Shown here one piece after another: positions 10,976-21,735 of a DNA stretch of 44,725 bases. The first letter of the stretch is position 1, and the number at the start of each line of letters is the position of its first letter. The notes beneath the pieces are model-generated. The model was not told the origin of the DNA, did no database searches, and saw only the letters and a list, made by a program, of their open reading frames with translations. The DNA is from Basidiobolus meristosporus CBS 931.73 (Eukaryota > Basidiobolomycota > Basidiobolomycetes > Basidiobolales > Basidiobolaceae): assembly GCA_002104905.1 (NCBI GenBank), contig MCFE01000690.1, positions 1 to 44,725 on the forward strand, in the 5' to 3' direction. The translations under genes were made by a program, and so were the position numbers.

Positions 10976-11191
10976 TGTTGTGCATCAACATTTAAAAATC
11001 AGCCTATTTTACCCCATTAGAAATCTAGTACCCTGACTAATTTTTGCTAAACCACACATTCTAATCCCAGTTATGGTTTATTTTATCACTTCTCAGAGTC
11101 TATTTTCAGCTGTCACACCTGATCAATTTCATGTGGTCATTATGTCCTCAACTGATCTGCAAAGCATTTCAATGATAAGTCATCTGAGATC
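10976..11191 (+). repeat. gypsy C1 5' LTR, left part
   Basis: Starts TGTTGTGCATCAAC like the C LTRs at 20927, 23247 and 35798. It runs to CATCTGAGATC, where copia B1 begins at 11192. The rest resumes at 15931 after the duplicated target bases. Confidence 0.85.
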
Positions 11192-11540
11192 TGTTGTAAA
11201 AATTTGTAAATCCACCTAAATATTCACCTAACTTAGTCACTTAGATCATTACCATGAGATCCTAGAGAATACTGACCAAATTCCTTGTTGAGACTTACTT
11301 AGAATATTTTCACCAAAATACTAGGTACCCAGAACATGAAAATTCTCAAAGTTATCCAAACAGCTCCAAACATTGCACACATATTCTTGGGACCTTTCTT
11401 AACCTATTCTATGTTTTTGTTATGCCAAGACCAGGTAAAAGTATAAGTACTACTTTTACATTTAATAAATCATTAAGTGAAAACCATATAATCTACTTGT
11501 TCTCCCAATCACGTCCAATATCTCCAAGACTCTTACAATA
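11192..11540 (+). repeat. copia B1 5' LTR
   Basis: 349 bp, TGTTGTAAAA to TTACAATA. The ancestral end CAACA is preserved at 38276-38280, and here the last C is T. TATAAGTA lies near 11442. It aligns along its length with the LTR at 37932-38280. Confidence 0.88.
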
Positions 11541-11552
11541 GGTTATGAGCCC
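11541..11552 (+). other. primer binding site, half initiator-tRNA-Met type, overlapping the gag start
   Basis: GGTTATGAGCCC lies directly after the LTR. It is the exact complement of GGGCUCAUAACC, the conserved anticodon stem-loop of eukaryotic initiator tRNA-Met. Drosophila copia and yeast Ty5 prime from a cleaved 5' half of this tRNA. The complement of the CAU anticodon creates ATG at 11545-11547, which is also the gag start. Confidence 0.8.
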
Positions 11553-12247
11553 CAAGCTGTCACTCTCTGCAGTGTCTACTACTTCTATTACTGGAATTTT
11601 TCCCTCTGCTGAAAAGTTGGATGGATCTAACTACCCAGTGTGGAAGGTGAATATGAAGATGTTGCTACAAGAAAGAGGCCTTAGGGATGTTGTTATGGGA
11701 GAAGAATGCCCTCCTTAAAATGTGGGAGAGGAAGCCTTAAAGTACCAGAAGAAAGTACAAAGTGCCTTTAACAGCATTTGCATTAATGTTAAAGACAAAT
11801 TGCTAATTCAGTGCTCAAGAGCAAAAACAGCAAAGAATGCCTAGAAGGCATTGGAAGACACTTTCCAGTCATATTTAGCTGCTAATAAAATGTATCTGAG
11901 ATGAAAATTCTTTACTACAAAGATGCTACCAGCAGATGAAATGAAAAATCTAATTTACAGAATTACCCTGCTAGTTGATGAGATGGAATCTGTGGGCGTA
12001 CCAACTACTAATGAAGATGTGATAGTAACCATCCCAAATAGCCTGACAGACACATTTCAGGGCCTGGTATCAGCCCTAGTGTCCAGAACTGAAGATTTGA
12101 CCTTAAATTACATACATGGAAGGTTCCTGGATGAAGAATTAAGAAAATCAAGTGCAAATAAGAAGGAAGAAAAAAATGCTTTAATATGCAGTGATAACCA
12201 ACAAAGGAGATACCAAGACCCTACAAAGGTAACAGCAACCTTTTTGT
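11545..12247 (+). pseudogene. copia B1 gag
   Basis: Starts at the ATG inside the primer site and stays in one frame to 12249: KLDGSNYPVWK near 11613, then a UBN2-type capsid region. Stops at 11716-11718, near 11842 and near 11902 break it. The last part (LPADEMKNLIYR, LVSRTEDLTLNYIHGRFLDEEL) matches the copia A gag end at 3-110 (DNLTLDYVKGRLLHEEL). The zinc knuckle follows one base out of frame at 12245. Gag would form the virus-like particle. The choice of start is supported by frame and by position right after the LTR. Confidence 0.8.
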
Positions 12248-15200
12248 AACTACTGCAAAAGGAAAGGACACACATCACACTGGTGCTTTGGAAAGAGTGA
12301 TAATCAGCAAAAAAAGCCTGGATATGGAAATGCTGCAACAACTGAAGATGGACTGTTCATATTTGCGCTAAATATGACCACAAACAAGGATTCTCAGATG
12401 TGGTATATTGACCCTGGAGCATCTCAACACTTTATACACCAAAAAGAACTTTTTACCTAATATCAAGAAATTCCAATCAAGTTGGTTTTCATGGGTGACA
12501 ACAGAACACTTGATGCAGTGGGAGAAGGAACTATCCAAGTAAGCTTAAGCAGCAGTGAAGGAAGCCATACACTGACCTTTACAGGAGTACTTTATGTACC
12601 AGAAATAGCAAAAAACCTACTCTCTGAAAGCAAGGCCACAGCAAATGGACTCAGTTTCCGCTCTGACAATTCTGGATGAAAGATCACTGATCAAAATGGT
12701 GCCCATATTGCTTTGGGTATCAGAGATCAGAACCTATACAAGTTACATTATATTCCATCATATTTGGAAGCCCATATAAGTAACTTAAGTGAAGAAACAC
12801 CAATGCCTTGGCACAGGAGACTTGGACACATCAATTTTGATTATTTGCGCAAAATGATCAAAGATCAGCTAATTTCTGGTGTAAAAATTGATCCCCCAAC
12901 TATTTTGGAGCACTGTAAAGCCTGCATATATGGGAAACAAGCCAGAAAACCACTCAAGAGCACTGGGTTAGTCAAAACTAAGAAAAATTAGATCTAATTC
13001 ACTCAGAACTGTATGGAGCAATGCAAATTTTATCCTTAGGTGAGATAAAGTATTTAATCACTTTTATTGATGATTACTCAAGATACACTCAGGTTTACTT
13101 CATGGAGAGAGAGGAAGAAGCTCTGGCAAAGTTCAGGGAGTTTAAAGCCATGGTGGAGAGAGAAACTGGTGAAAAAATCAAGAAAATGCACTCTGACAAT
13201 GGTGGAGAATATACCTCAAAACTTTTCATCCACTTCTGCAAGATTCATGGGATAAAGCAAGAGACTACTGTATCATACTCCCCACAGCAATATGAAATAG
13301 CAGAATGTGCTAACAGATCAATAACTGATATGGCAAGATCTATGATCCATAATCAAAAATTATCCTATGATTTATGCGCGGAATTAGTTGCCACTGCTGT
13401 ATATCTTAAAAATAGGAGTCATAACAGAATACTTTGTGGTTCTATTCCATTTGAAGCATGGTATCAATACAGACCAAGTGCAGAACATCCAAGAATATTT
13501 GGGTGTACAGCATATGCCAAGAAACTGCCCGGAAATCAGTCAAAATATGAGCCAAAAAGTGTAAAATGCATATTTTTGGGCTACTGCAATGAGAGTAAAG
13601 CATACAGACTATACAATACCAAAGCAAAGAAGCTTATCAAGTCCAGGGATGTGTTGTTTGATGAAATTCAAAAAAATGACAAAAAATGACATCAGATGAT
13701 GACAAAAATCTGTTCTCAAGTCCACCAATTGTCAGGATTGAATCAGAGCAAAACAATGAAAGTTTTTTCACTCCAGAGGACTCAACAACTGTGGCTCAGC
13801 CAGAATCAGTGCTCAGAAATATCCCAGAAGCGATCATTCCAGTAACAAATGGCTGTAGATCAAATTGGACAAGAAATAGCCCAAATTATTATTTCAATGA
13901 GGGCTGAAGCTTAGTCTATGCCTATTCAGTCCATATTATTGAACCCCAGACTGTAAAAGAGGCCCTAAATAGCCCTCAGACAAGTATTTAGCAATCTGTA
14001 ATGACTGAGGAATATCAGGCCCTGATGGAAAATCAAACTTGGGACTTAGTCAGATAACCAATCAACCAAAAATCAATTGGATGCAGATGGGTCTTCAAGA
14101 CAAAATACAAGGCTGATGGTACAATTGAAAGACACAAAGCAAGACTTGTTGCCAAAGGATACTCTTAAACAAAAGGACTTGACTATACTGAGACCTTTTC
14201 ACCAGTAGCCAAGTGTAGTTCCATCAGATTTATATTGGCTATTGCAGCTAAATATACATTTTTTATTCTTCAAATGGATGTAAAAACTGCATTTAGAATG
14301 GAGAACTTGATGAGGACATGTATATAGACCAGCCTGATGGGTTTTTTGACCAAGATAACCCCCATTTGGTCTGCAGGCTTAAAAAGTCACTATATGGTCT
14401 CAAACAGTCACCAAGAGCCTGGAATTGCAAGATAGATTCTTAATTGGAATCTTCAAGTTTCAAAAGGAGTAATGCTGACAACAGTATATACAATAAGCCA
14501 GATAGAGCAAATTCAGTTCTATTAGCTCTCTATGTGGATGATCTTATTATTGCCACCAACAACCTAGAAACATTGGAAGAGACTAAATCCAGCCTATCTA
14601 AGGAGTTCAAGATGTCCAATCTAGGAGAACTGAGTTACTACCTAGGGATTAAATTCTCCATAGACAGAAGTATCCAGACTATTACCCTAAGCCAATGCAA
14701 GTATATTCAAGATATACTAAAGAAGTACCAAATGGAGGACTCTAAACTGGCAGCTACCCCAATGGAGACAAACCTTAACTTGGTCAAAACTCAACCAAAT
14801 CAAGAGAACTTAGTGCCATCCAAAACCCCTGACTTTCCTTATCCATCTATAGTTTGTAGTCTGATGTATATTATGCTTGGAACATGTCCAGATAACTCAT
14901 ATTCAGTGGGAGTTGTCAGCCAACATAATTAGAACAATGGATCTGATCATATTGCAGCAGTTAAGCGGATTTTTAGATACATAAAAGGAACTGCTGATAT
15001 CTGCTTAAGATACACTTATAAGGATTGAGAACAAGATTTTGTGGCATACTCTGATGCAGATTGGGGACAAAATTTAGAAGACAGAAGATCCACCACAGGA
15101 AACACCTTTGTTAGCTGTCAAGGAGCAATTTCATGGAACTCAAGAAAGCAACTAACAGTAGCACTTTCTACCACAGAGGCAGAGTATATGGCAGCCTGTG

Positions 15201-15520
15201 AAGCTATAAAAGAAGCAATGTAGTTAAGGAAGCTTTTTACAGATTTAGGCCTATGTCAAAAAACAACTATTACGTCATTTTAAGATGGTCAAGGATGTAT
15301 ACAATTAGGTAGAAATCTAACTTTTCATGCTAGAACTAAGCACATAGATATTAGACATCACTTCATACATGAAGCTAAAGAGAATAACCTAGTTAGCTTA
15401 GTTTACTGTCCTACAGATTAAATGATTGCAGACACATCTACCAAACCATTAGCTAGAGACAAGTTTGAATATCTTAGGTCAAAATTAGGACTAGTCAGTA
15501 TGAACATTTAGCTGAGTATG
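12245..15520 (+). pseudogene. copia B1 zinc knuckle-protease-integrase-RT-RNase H
   Basis: Zinc knuckle CNYCKRKGHTSHWC at 12245, and protease WYIDPGASQH near 12401, in which the DSG signature reads DPG. Integrase has MPWHRRLGH (12800), CKACIYGKQ, ITFIDDYSRYTQVYF (13055), KMHSDNGGEY (13186) and an IAECANRS Glu region. Three frames are used between 12245 and 13907. RT is badly broken at 14000-14430. It then shows LLALYVDDLIIA near 14518 with an intact catalytic box and ends in RNase H (YSDADWG, LSTTEAEYMAA, HARTKHIDIRHHF). Stops at 14930, 15026, 15221, 15281 and 15418 are evident against copy B2. Not functional. Confidence 0.88.
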
Positions 15521-15522
15521 AG

Positions 15523-15925
15523 TGTTGCAAAAATTTGTAATTCCATGTATATATTCACCTAACTTGAATTATATTCTTTTGTTGTAAAAATTTGTATATC
15601 CACCTAAATATTCACCTAACTTTGTCACTTAGATCATTACCCTCAAATCCTAGAGAATACTGACCAAATTCCTTGTGAGATTTACTTAGAATATTTTCAC
15701 CAAAAACCAGGTACTCAGAACATGAAAATTCTCAAAGATGTCAAAACAGCCCCAAACATTGCACACATGCTCTTGGGACCTTCCTTAACCTATTCTACAT
15801 GTTTGTTATGCCAAGACCAGGTAAATGTATTAATACTACTTTTAAATTCAATCAATCATTAAGTGAAAACCACATAATCACCTTTTCCCCCAATGACTTA
15901 CAATATCTCCAAGACTCTTACAACA
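15523..15925 (+). repeat. copia B1 3' LTR with a duplicated 5' end
   Basis: The LTR start occurs twice: TGTTGCAAAAATTTG at 15523 and TGTTGTAAAAATTTG at 15580, about 57 bp apart. The second copy runs 346 bp to TTACAACA at 15925. It contains a TATTAATA in place of the usual TATAAATA. Confidence 0.82.
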
Positions 15926-16157
15926 GGATCTATCCAGTCACTTAGTAGCAGTCAAGACAACAATTGATTAATAATGCAATTTCTCATTTATCTTTTGCAT
16001 CTATACACATCCCAACAAAATTCAATTAGTCCAGTCTCTTGGTGCATACTAATTCAAATTGATTAGAAAAAATATAAGTAAAGCTTACTGAACCTTATGG
16101 TTTAGTGTGTGTCTCAACAAAATTAAGATTGTGCCTCAGCAAAGTAAGAACTCAGCA
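15926..16157 (+). repeat. gypsy C1 5' LTR, right part
   Basis: Begins with the target duplication GGATC, then TATCCAGTCACTTAG, matching the C LTR after the B1 insertion point. It ends CTCAGCA at 16157, where the leader ATTTTGTTCTAGTTTC starts. The region includes the TATA-like ATATAAGTAAAG near 16070. Confidence 0.8.
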
Positions 16158-16451
16158 ATTTTGTTCTAGTTTCTACTCAAGCCCAGCATATCTAGCATTT
16201 CCAGGAACACCAAGCCTAGTCTGTATAGCAAACCAACTCTGTTGCCTTTATAGACCAACTTAACTATATACAAAATCAAAACTGCACCAGAACCTTTCTG
16301 CTAATATTTCTGTCACCCTTGACAATTCTAAGATTCTGCACTTAGTTGTCACTTAGGTTCAGCTAACTCATTCAAGATTTTATTACACCTTTCTCTTTGA
16401 TACAAAAATTTTTTTATTGAAATCCATTAAATACAGCTGCTTTACAATATG
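16158..16451 (+). other. gypsy C1 untranslated leader
   Basis: About 290 bp, with no gene, between the 5' LTR and the gag ATG. It is conserved with 36245-36490 (TTCTAGTTTCTA, CACCAAGCCTAG, GACAATTCTAAGATTCTGCA). I could not identify a tRNA-complementary primer site at its start, since no TGG follows the LTR. Confidence 0.65.
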
Positions 16452-17638
16452 AATGCAGCAGCAAGCAATTCAAATCCTTCCATGTTGGAAGAAGCCTGCA
16501 GAAATCAGGAAGAACTAACTGAATAGCTTGAAAACATCATGCATGAAAGAAACACCTTGATACTTGAGCACTCAAAGCTTGCCAAGACAAGATCTGACAA
16601 TCATTGTAGAGATGAACTTCTTGATGTTATTGCCAGTTGCCAAGATGAAATTGGAATTATAAATGAGGCCCTGGAGAATATTGTTATTGTAATTGACAGC
16701 ATTTAAAATCCACAAAGCCTTGCTGTGCATCAGCTACCAAGAAGTCATGCCTTTGGATCCTCCAGATCTACAACTCCCTCTAGACCTGCCATGGTAGTTG
16801 TCCAAAATCCTTGCCTCTTTATGCTGAAGGAGCCAATGCCATAAAGAATCCTTCTGAGTTTCTTTACAAGTATAGTCATGTCTTAGCTGCACACCAGCTA
16901 GATCCCAACACCAACTAGGCTAGACTTCTGTCTCTGTATCTCACCATGCAACATGCTGACTAGGTTGAAGTGAACATTCCTTTCAGTAGTACATGAGAAG
17001 TTGCCCAGAACCTCTTTTGCAGCCATTTTGAAGATCCCCTCAAGAAAGTGCATCTAAACTGCAACTTATTGAAAACTAAAATGCAAAAAGATGAATTTGT
17101 GCAACACTTCTGTGATAGATTCCAGAGACAAATGAGATTAGCTGGAGTTAGTGATGACAATCCATTGCTTACTTCTCATTTTCTTTCAAACTTTTCACCC
17201 CAGCAACAGAGCAATATTGCTATTGTCAAAGCATGCAATCCTGCACGCACTTAAGTCAAAATCTCAGAGATATGTTCACATGCAATCACCATGACTGTGG
17301 CTCTTAGCCAGGCTTCAGGCAACTCCACTCCAGATGCAGCAACAACCAAAAAAGTGAGCTGTCATGTGACCAAGAAGAAGTCAACCACTACCAAGTATTG
17401 CAAGCTTCATGGAAGATGCTATCACTCTACTAGTGAATGCAAAGGCATCATTAGGCAGTCAAACAAGTCAGGAAACATGTCAGAGAAGCAGCAAAATGCC
17501 AAAACTGATAGTCCATATGCTGATGGTAAATGCTTTAAATGTGGAAAGATGGGATATAGATCACCAGCCTGTCCTGAGAAGAACTCAACACCGTAGGCAA
17601 AGATTACTCAGATCCAAGATGAAAATTCAGCCAATGAA
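16452..17638 (+). pseudogene. gypsy C1 gag
   Basis: ATG at 16452 opens a helical, Glu-rich region (ASNSNPSMLEEACRNQ) with an early TAG. After a frame change, 16960-17254 encodes a capsid-like segment (QKDEFVQHFCDRFQRQMRLAG), followed by two zinc-binding motifs. The first is CKLHGRCYHSTSEC near 17400. The second, CFKCGKMGYRSPAC near 17530, is a CCHC knuckle whose His is Tyr (TAT at 17555-17557). A TAG at 17594-17596 sits where Gln is expected, and the same frame runs on into protease. The ancestral element therefore probably had a single gag-pol frame. Confidence 0.75.
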
Positions 17639-20600
17639 ATGACAGGATATGAGGAGGTATATGAAGAACTGACAGCTCAAGATTGTAACAACCTCTTTGA
17701 AATTCTGGCTAAAATTTCCCCTGTACAAGAAAAGAAGCAACTAATTACGCAGCCAAAAGCTATAGTGGTGCCACTCAAAGTGGCACTACTGGATACTGGA
17801 GCATCTAACCCTATTGCATCACCTAATGTAGTCAAAGAACTCAGATTGGAAATAGAAAAGCAACCAGGCAAAATCATGATTGCAGCTAAGAACCACTCAG
17901 CCCCAAGAATTTCTATCACCAACCCAATCAGCATACATTGTAGTTCAATGACTATAATATATCAAGTGGAAGTTATTGACATTCCAGATGGACCTCAGGG
18001 AGTCATTGGCCTAAACACCTTCATCAAACTTGGCTTTCACATAGGTGGAATACCAATTTCATATCCTGAAATCACTAAGGCTCAGCCCCCCATAATAGAT
18101 CAGATTCTAGAGATTATCTCTCCCCATCTGGAAGCAGAGGAGTCTATCCCAGCTTTTCAAGCATATTCTCAATCAATCAAATTGCAAATTCAGCCAGCCA
18201 TTGAAAGAAACCAAGCCATTCCCAGAAACAGTTTCTGCACTATTCCAGAATTCATTGTTATGCTAGAAACCTCACCTGGTGAGTTGTCATGGAGGAGGCA
18301 ATACCAAATTCCACATACTTGTCAACACTTAGTTGATGAAATAGTCCAAAAGTGGTCTGACAATGGAATTATCACTCAAGCCCCTGTCAATGCACCATTC
18401 AACAGCCCTTTGATGCTTGCTCCCAGGAAGGATGCAAATGGAAATCTAACTCTGAAGAGACCCTGTTTGGACCCTAGGCCTCTAAGCAAACTTCTCTGCA
18501 ATGATAAATTTCCAACTCCAAGAATCCAGGATATCTTTTCCTCACTATCAGATGCAAATGTACTCTCCATACTGGACTTGAAGGATGCATATCACAGGTT
18601 CCAGATCCATCCTGATCATCAGCATAAGACTACCTTTACTTGGAATGATATGCAATAGATGTTTCAGGGTGCTCCCTTTGACCTAAAGTCATCTACCAGC
18701 AAGATCCAGGGAGTCATGACTATAAAACTCAAGAATGCATCATATGCCTTAGTATTTGTTGATGATGTCATTATATTTTCCACAAATGGTGATGATAATG
18801 CAACTCATGTCATTGATGTAATCAATAGACTGACAGCCACTGGACTGATTCTTAATACTGAAAAGTGCAGTTTTGCTTGCCTCAAAATCAGTCTACTTGA
18901 GTTCATAGTCACACCACATGGCTACCAACTTGAGCCTTTCAAACTGGACAATATTCCTGAATGACCAAAAACCACTAGTGCTAAGCAACTCCAACATTAT
19001 CTTGGAGTATTCAACTATTTCAGGGAACATATTTCTCTCATGTCCTCTTTGAGTGCCCCTCTGGATGCATTACTCCATTGTCCTGAACTTCCCTCAGTCT
19101 GGAACAAGACTCATGACCAAGCATTTGAGTCACTGTGCCGGTTGCTCCCACAAGCACCCACCCTATCCTTCCCAGACTTTACTAAGACCATTGTTGTTGC
19201 TACAGATGCATCTAATGTTGGGTTAGGAGCTGTCCTATACCAGAATGAATACCAAAATCCACCTCACTGGATCTCTTTTCAAGCCAGATCACTACAATTT
19301 GCTGAGAGAAACTACTGTGGCACCAAGAAGGAGCTACTTGCAATAGTCTTTGTGTTGAGAAGTTTCATCAGTACTTATGAGGTAACCCCTTCATCTTGTA
19401 CACCGACCACCAGGCCCTTGTCTACATCCACACTCAAAAGACTCTGACTGCAATGATCACCAACTGGCTTGATACTCCACTTGACTCTGAATATAAAGTT
19501 ATTCAGCACCCAGGAATCATTGCCCAGGAGTCCTAAACATCCTACGTGACAACCTTTCAAGACTTTTCCCAACTTCACCTTGGGAGGGACAGGGGATTAC
19601 TGACATAATTAGTAAGCCCACTACAGCTTCCAAAGTAGTTCCCCAACTGGATTCAGCAACATGGAAAATCCTACATGTCAATGAAAGAAAAACATTGATA
19701 CAGAGGAGTCATTTACTTGGCCACTCTGGGGCTGACATACTTATGAAGAAGCAACACTCTGATGGATATCACTGGCAAAATATCAAAGCTGACTGCCTAG
19801 AATTGTCAAGTCTTGCAGATAATGTCAACTTTGAAATATTAGCCAACATGGATTTCACCCTTTCAGTCCCATCCATGCAAGCCTTCCTACGGATCATATT
19901 GCAATTAAACTGGCTGGACCTTTCACCACTAGTTATTATGGTAATCACTACCTCTTTGTATTTATGGATGTCTGCACACGTTTTGTCTTCCTCAAAGCTA
20001 TTCCAGATAAGCATGCTGCCACTATTGCACAAGCACTATTCAAGCTCTTCTGCCTTTTAGGATTCCCAAAGGTCACTCAATTGGAAAATGGAACAGAATT
20101 TGTGAATCACATGATCAAAGCCCTTCATCAGAACAGCACCATTGAGCACTGTCTGATCACTCCCTATCATCCCAAAGCTAATGGACTTGCTGAAAGACAT
20201 GTTCAGACCTCAGTGAACATGATCAGGAAATCTATTAAAGGTATCAAGAAGAAATGGGACAAGTACATTCTGACCATACAGTATGCTACCAACACCAAAA
20301 TTGCTACTCTACATGGATCAATGTCATTTTCTTTGATGTTTGGAAAATAATTCAATCACTTTGGAGACTACCAGAATATAGAGTTAGCAAAGGTGAATCC
20401 AAACAAGCTAAAGAACCAACTTGACTACCTTCCCAACATTGTCTACCCTGCTATTTGTGCCAGGAGTATGACCTCACAGCAAAATACAACTTCAACATAT
20501 GCCTCAGGACACAGGAACAGCAGCTTCCCAGATGGGTGATATGTCATAACACTAAATCCAATCCAACAATCTAAACTTTACCCCAAATATGAAGGCCCAT

Positions 20601-20926
20601 TCAAAGTTGCTGGACAGACCACTGAAGGATTGTTTGTACCTCAGGACAATACTGGAGCACTGCTACCCAAAAACTTTCCATTTTCTTCACTGAAGCTCAT
20701 GTCACAAGACCCAGTTACTTCAGAATCCTATGAAGTTAAAGGTATTGTTGACAATGATGGAGAAGAACCAAATTGCCTTTATTTAGACATGTGCAAAGGT
20801 TATGATGCCAAGCACAACACCTGGAAACCTTATACCAGCTTTGATGTTCTTGCCATCATCAATCAGTATTGGAGATGTGTGGGAACCCAGAAGAAATCAG
20901 AAAACTTTTCTCCTGGGAGGAAGTAA
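17639..20926 (+). pseudogene. gypsy C1 protease-RT-RNase H-integrase-chromodomain
   Basis: Protease has VALLDTGASN near 17784. RT shows PLMLAPRKDANGN, LDLKDAYHRFQIHP near 18570, a stop at 18656-18658 where Trp is expected before MFQGAPF, and LVFVDDVIIFS near 18751. A TGA lies at 18962-18964. RNase H shows VVATDASNVGLGAV near 19193; a frameshift near 19355 moves YTDHQALVYIHTQKTL to another frame. Integrase shows LLGHSGADI near 19705, CTRFVFLKA near 19972 and HPKANGLAERH near 20168. The second catalytic Asp is Glu (GAA at 20084-20086; GAT in copy C2). The C-terminal chromodomain is damaged: the YLVKWKGYD of C2 reads YLDMCKGYD here, losing the aromatic Trp. Inactive. Confidence 0.9.
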
Positions 20927-21351
20927 TGTTGTGCATCAACTCTTAAAACTTAGCATATTTTACTTCATTAGAAATTTTAGTACCCTAACTGATTTTCCTT
21001 AACCCAAACATAACTAATCCCAGTTATGGTTTATTTTATCACTTCTCAGAATCTATTTTTAGCTGTCACACCTGATCAATTTCCATGTGTTCATTATGTC
21101 CTCAACTGATCTGCTAAGCATTTCCAAGTGATTAGTCATCTAATATCTATCCAACTACCTTGCAGTTGCCAAGACATCAGCTGATTAATGATGCAATTTT
21201 GCATTTATCTTATGCACCTATGAGTATCCCAACAAATTTCAATTAGTCCAGTCCCTTGGTGCTACTAATTTAACTTGATCAGAAAAATAAAAGTACAGCT
21301 TACTGAACCTTTTAGTTTAGTGTGTGACTAAGCAAAATTAATAATTCAGCA
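20927..21351 (+). repeat. gypsy C1 3' LTR
   Basis: TGTTGTGCATCAAC at 20927 to ATTCAGCA at 21351, about 425 bp, directly after the pol stop. It aligns with 35798-36244 and with the split 5' LTR. Confidence 0.85.
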
Positions 21352-21414
21352 ATTCCATTCTAGTTTCCACCTAAGCCCAGCACATCTTGCATTCCCAACA
21401 ACACCAAGCTTATT
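21352..21414 (+). other. gypsy C leader fragment beyond the 3' LTR
   Basis: After the 3' LTR the sequence is not host flank but C leader (ATTCCATTCTAGTTTCCACC, CACCAAGCTTA), as found after a 5' LTR. It breaks off at about 21414 into family D, suggesting a tandem C array trimmed by recombination. Confidence 0.7.
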
Positions 21415-21735
21415 GCTTGCTCTACATGTATCATCCACTCATCCTGTTTGTGGGCTATCCCCTGATTTCTTTGGGCCAGTGCATCTATCCTTTCAGCCAC
21501 TATACCAAATTGCCTTATTTATGCTTGGTATGAGCTGACAACATACCAGCTTACAAAGCTGGAGGTGATGTTATGACAGCCACTTGCTGATCTTCAACCA
21601 GAGGTACTGTATTTGCTATATTCTCATCTGCCTGAGCATTATGGTCAGTGTGTGGCTCTGCAGAGATTCCCAATTGCCTACTTGACTGAGAGCCTGAGGA
21701 GTCTGCATTATTCTGTTCAGTAGGCACTCTGTCTT
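21415..21735 (-). pseudogene. family D N-terminal fragment (copy D4)
   Basis: Aligns with 25845-26160 of D3 on the minus strand: ATCCACTCATCCTG, TTGATCTTCAAC-like and CTGAGAGCCTGAGGAGTCTGCATTATT with one or two differences. It covers the coiled-coil start and the linker before it. Its upstream end is fused to family H near 21736 through a small deletion. Confidence 0.65.

Larger units (their letters stand above)
11192..15925 (+). mobile_element. copia B1, near full-length Ty1/copia element
   Basis: LTRs at 11192-11540 and 15523-15925 flank a gag-protease-integrase-RT-RNase H interior of about 4 kb. AGATC before the 5' LTR (11187-11191) and GGATC after the 3' LTR (15926-15930) form a 5-bp target duplication with one mismatch. 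The empty site is visible in the C LTR at 36016-36024 (GAGATCTATC). Frameshifts and stops make it inactive. Confidence 0.9.
10976..21351 (+). mobile_element. gypsy C1, chromodomain Ty3/gypsy element with copia B1 inside its 5' LTR
   Basis: The 5' LTR runs 10976-11191 and 15926-16157, the leader 16158-16451, gag-pol 16452-20926 and the 3' LTR 20927-21351. Removing the 4.7-kb B1 insertion leaves about 5.6 kb. It carries protease, RT, RNase H, integrase and a degenerate chromodomain, so it belongs to the chromovirus branch. Many stops and a mutated integrase make it inactive. Confidence 0.88.

Noticed and set aside
16158-16180. A tRNA primer site after the gypsy C LTR
   Set aside because: The sequence after the LTR lacks TGG and matches no tRNA end or anticodon arm I know; self-priming complementarity to the presumed mRNA start was not seen either.
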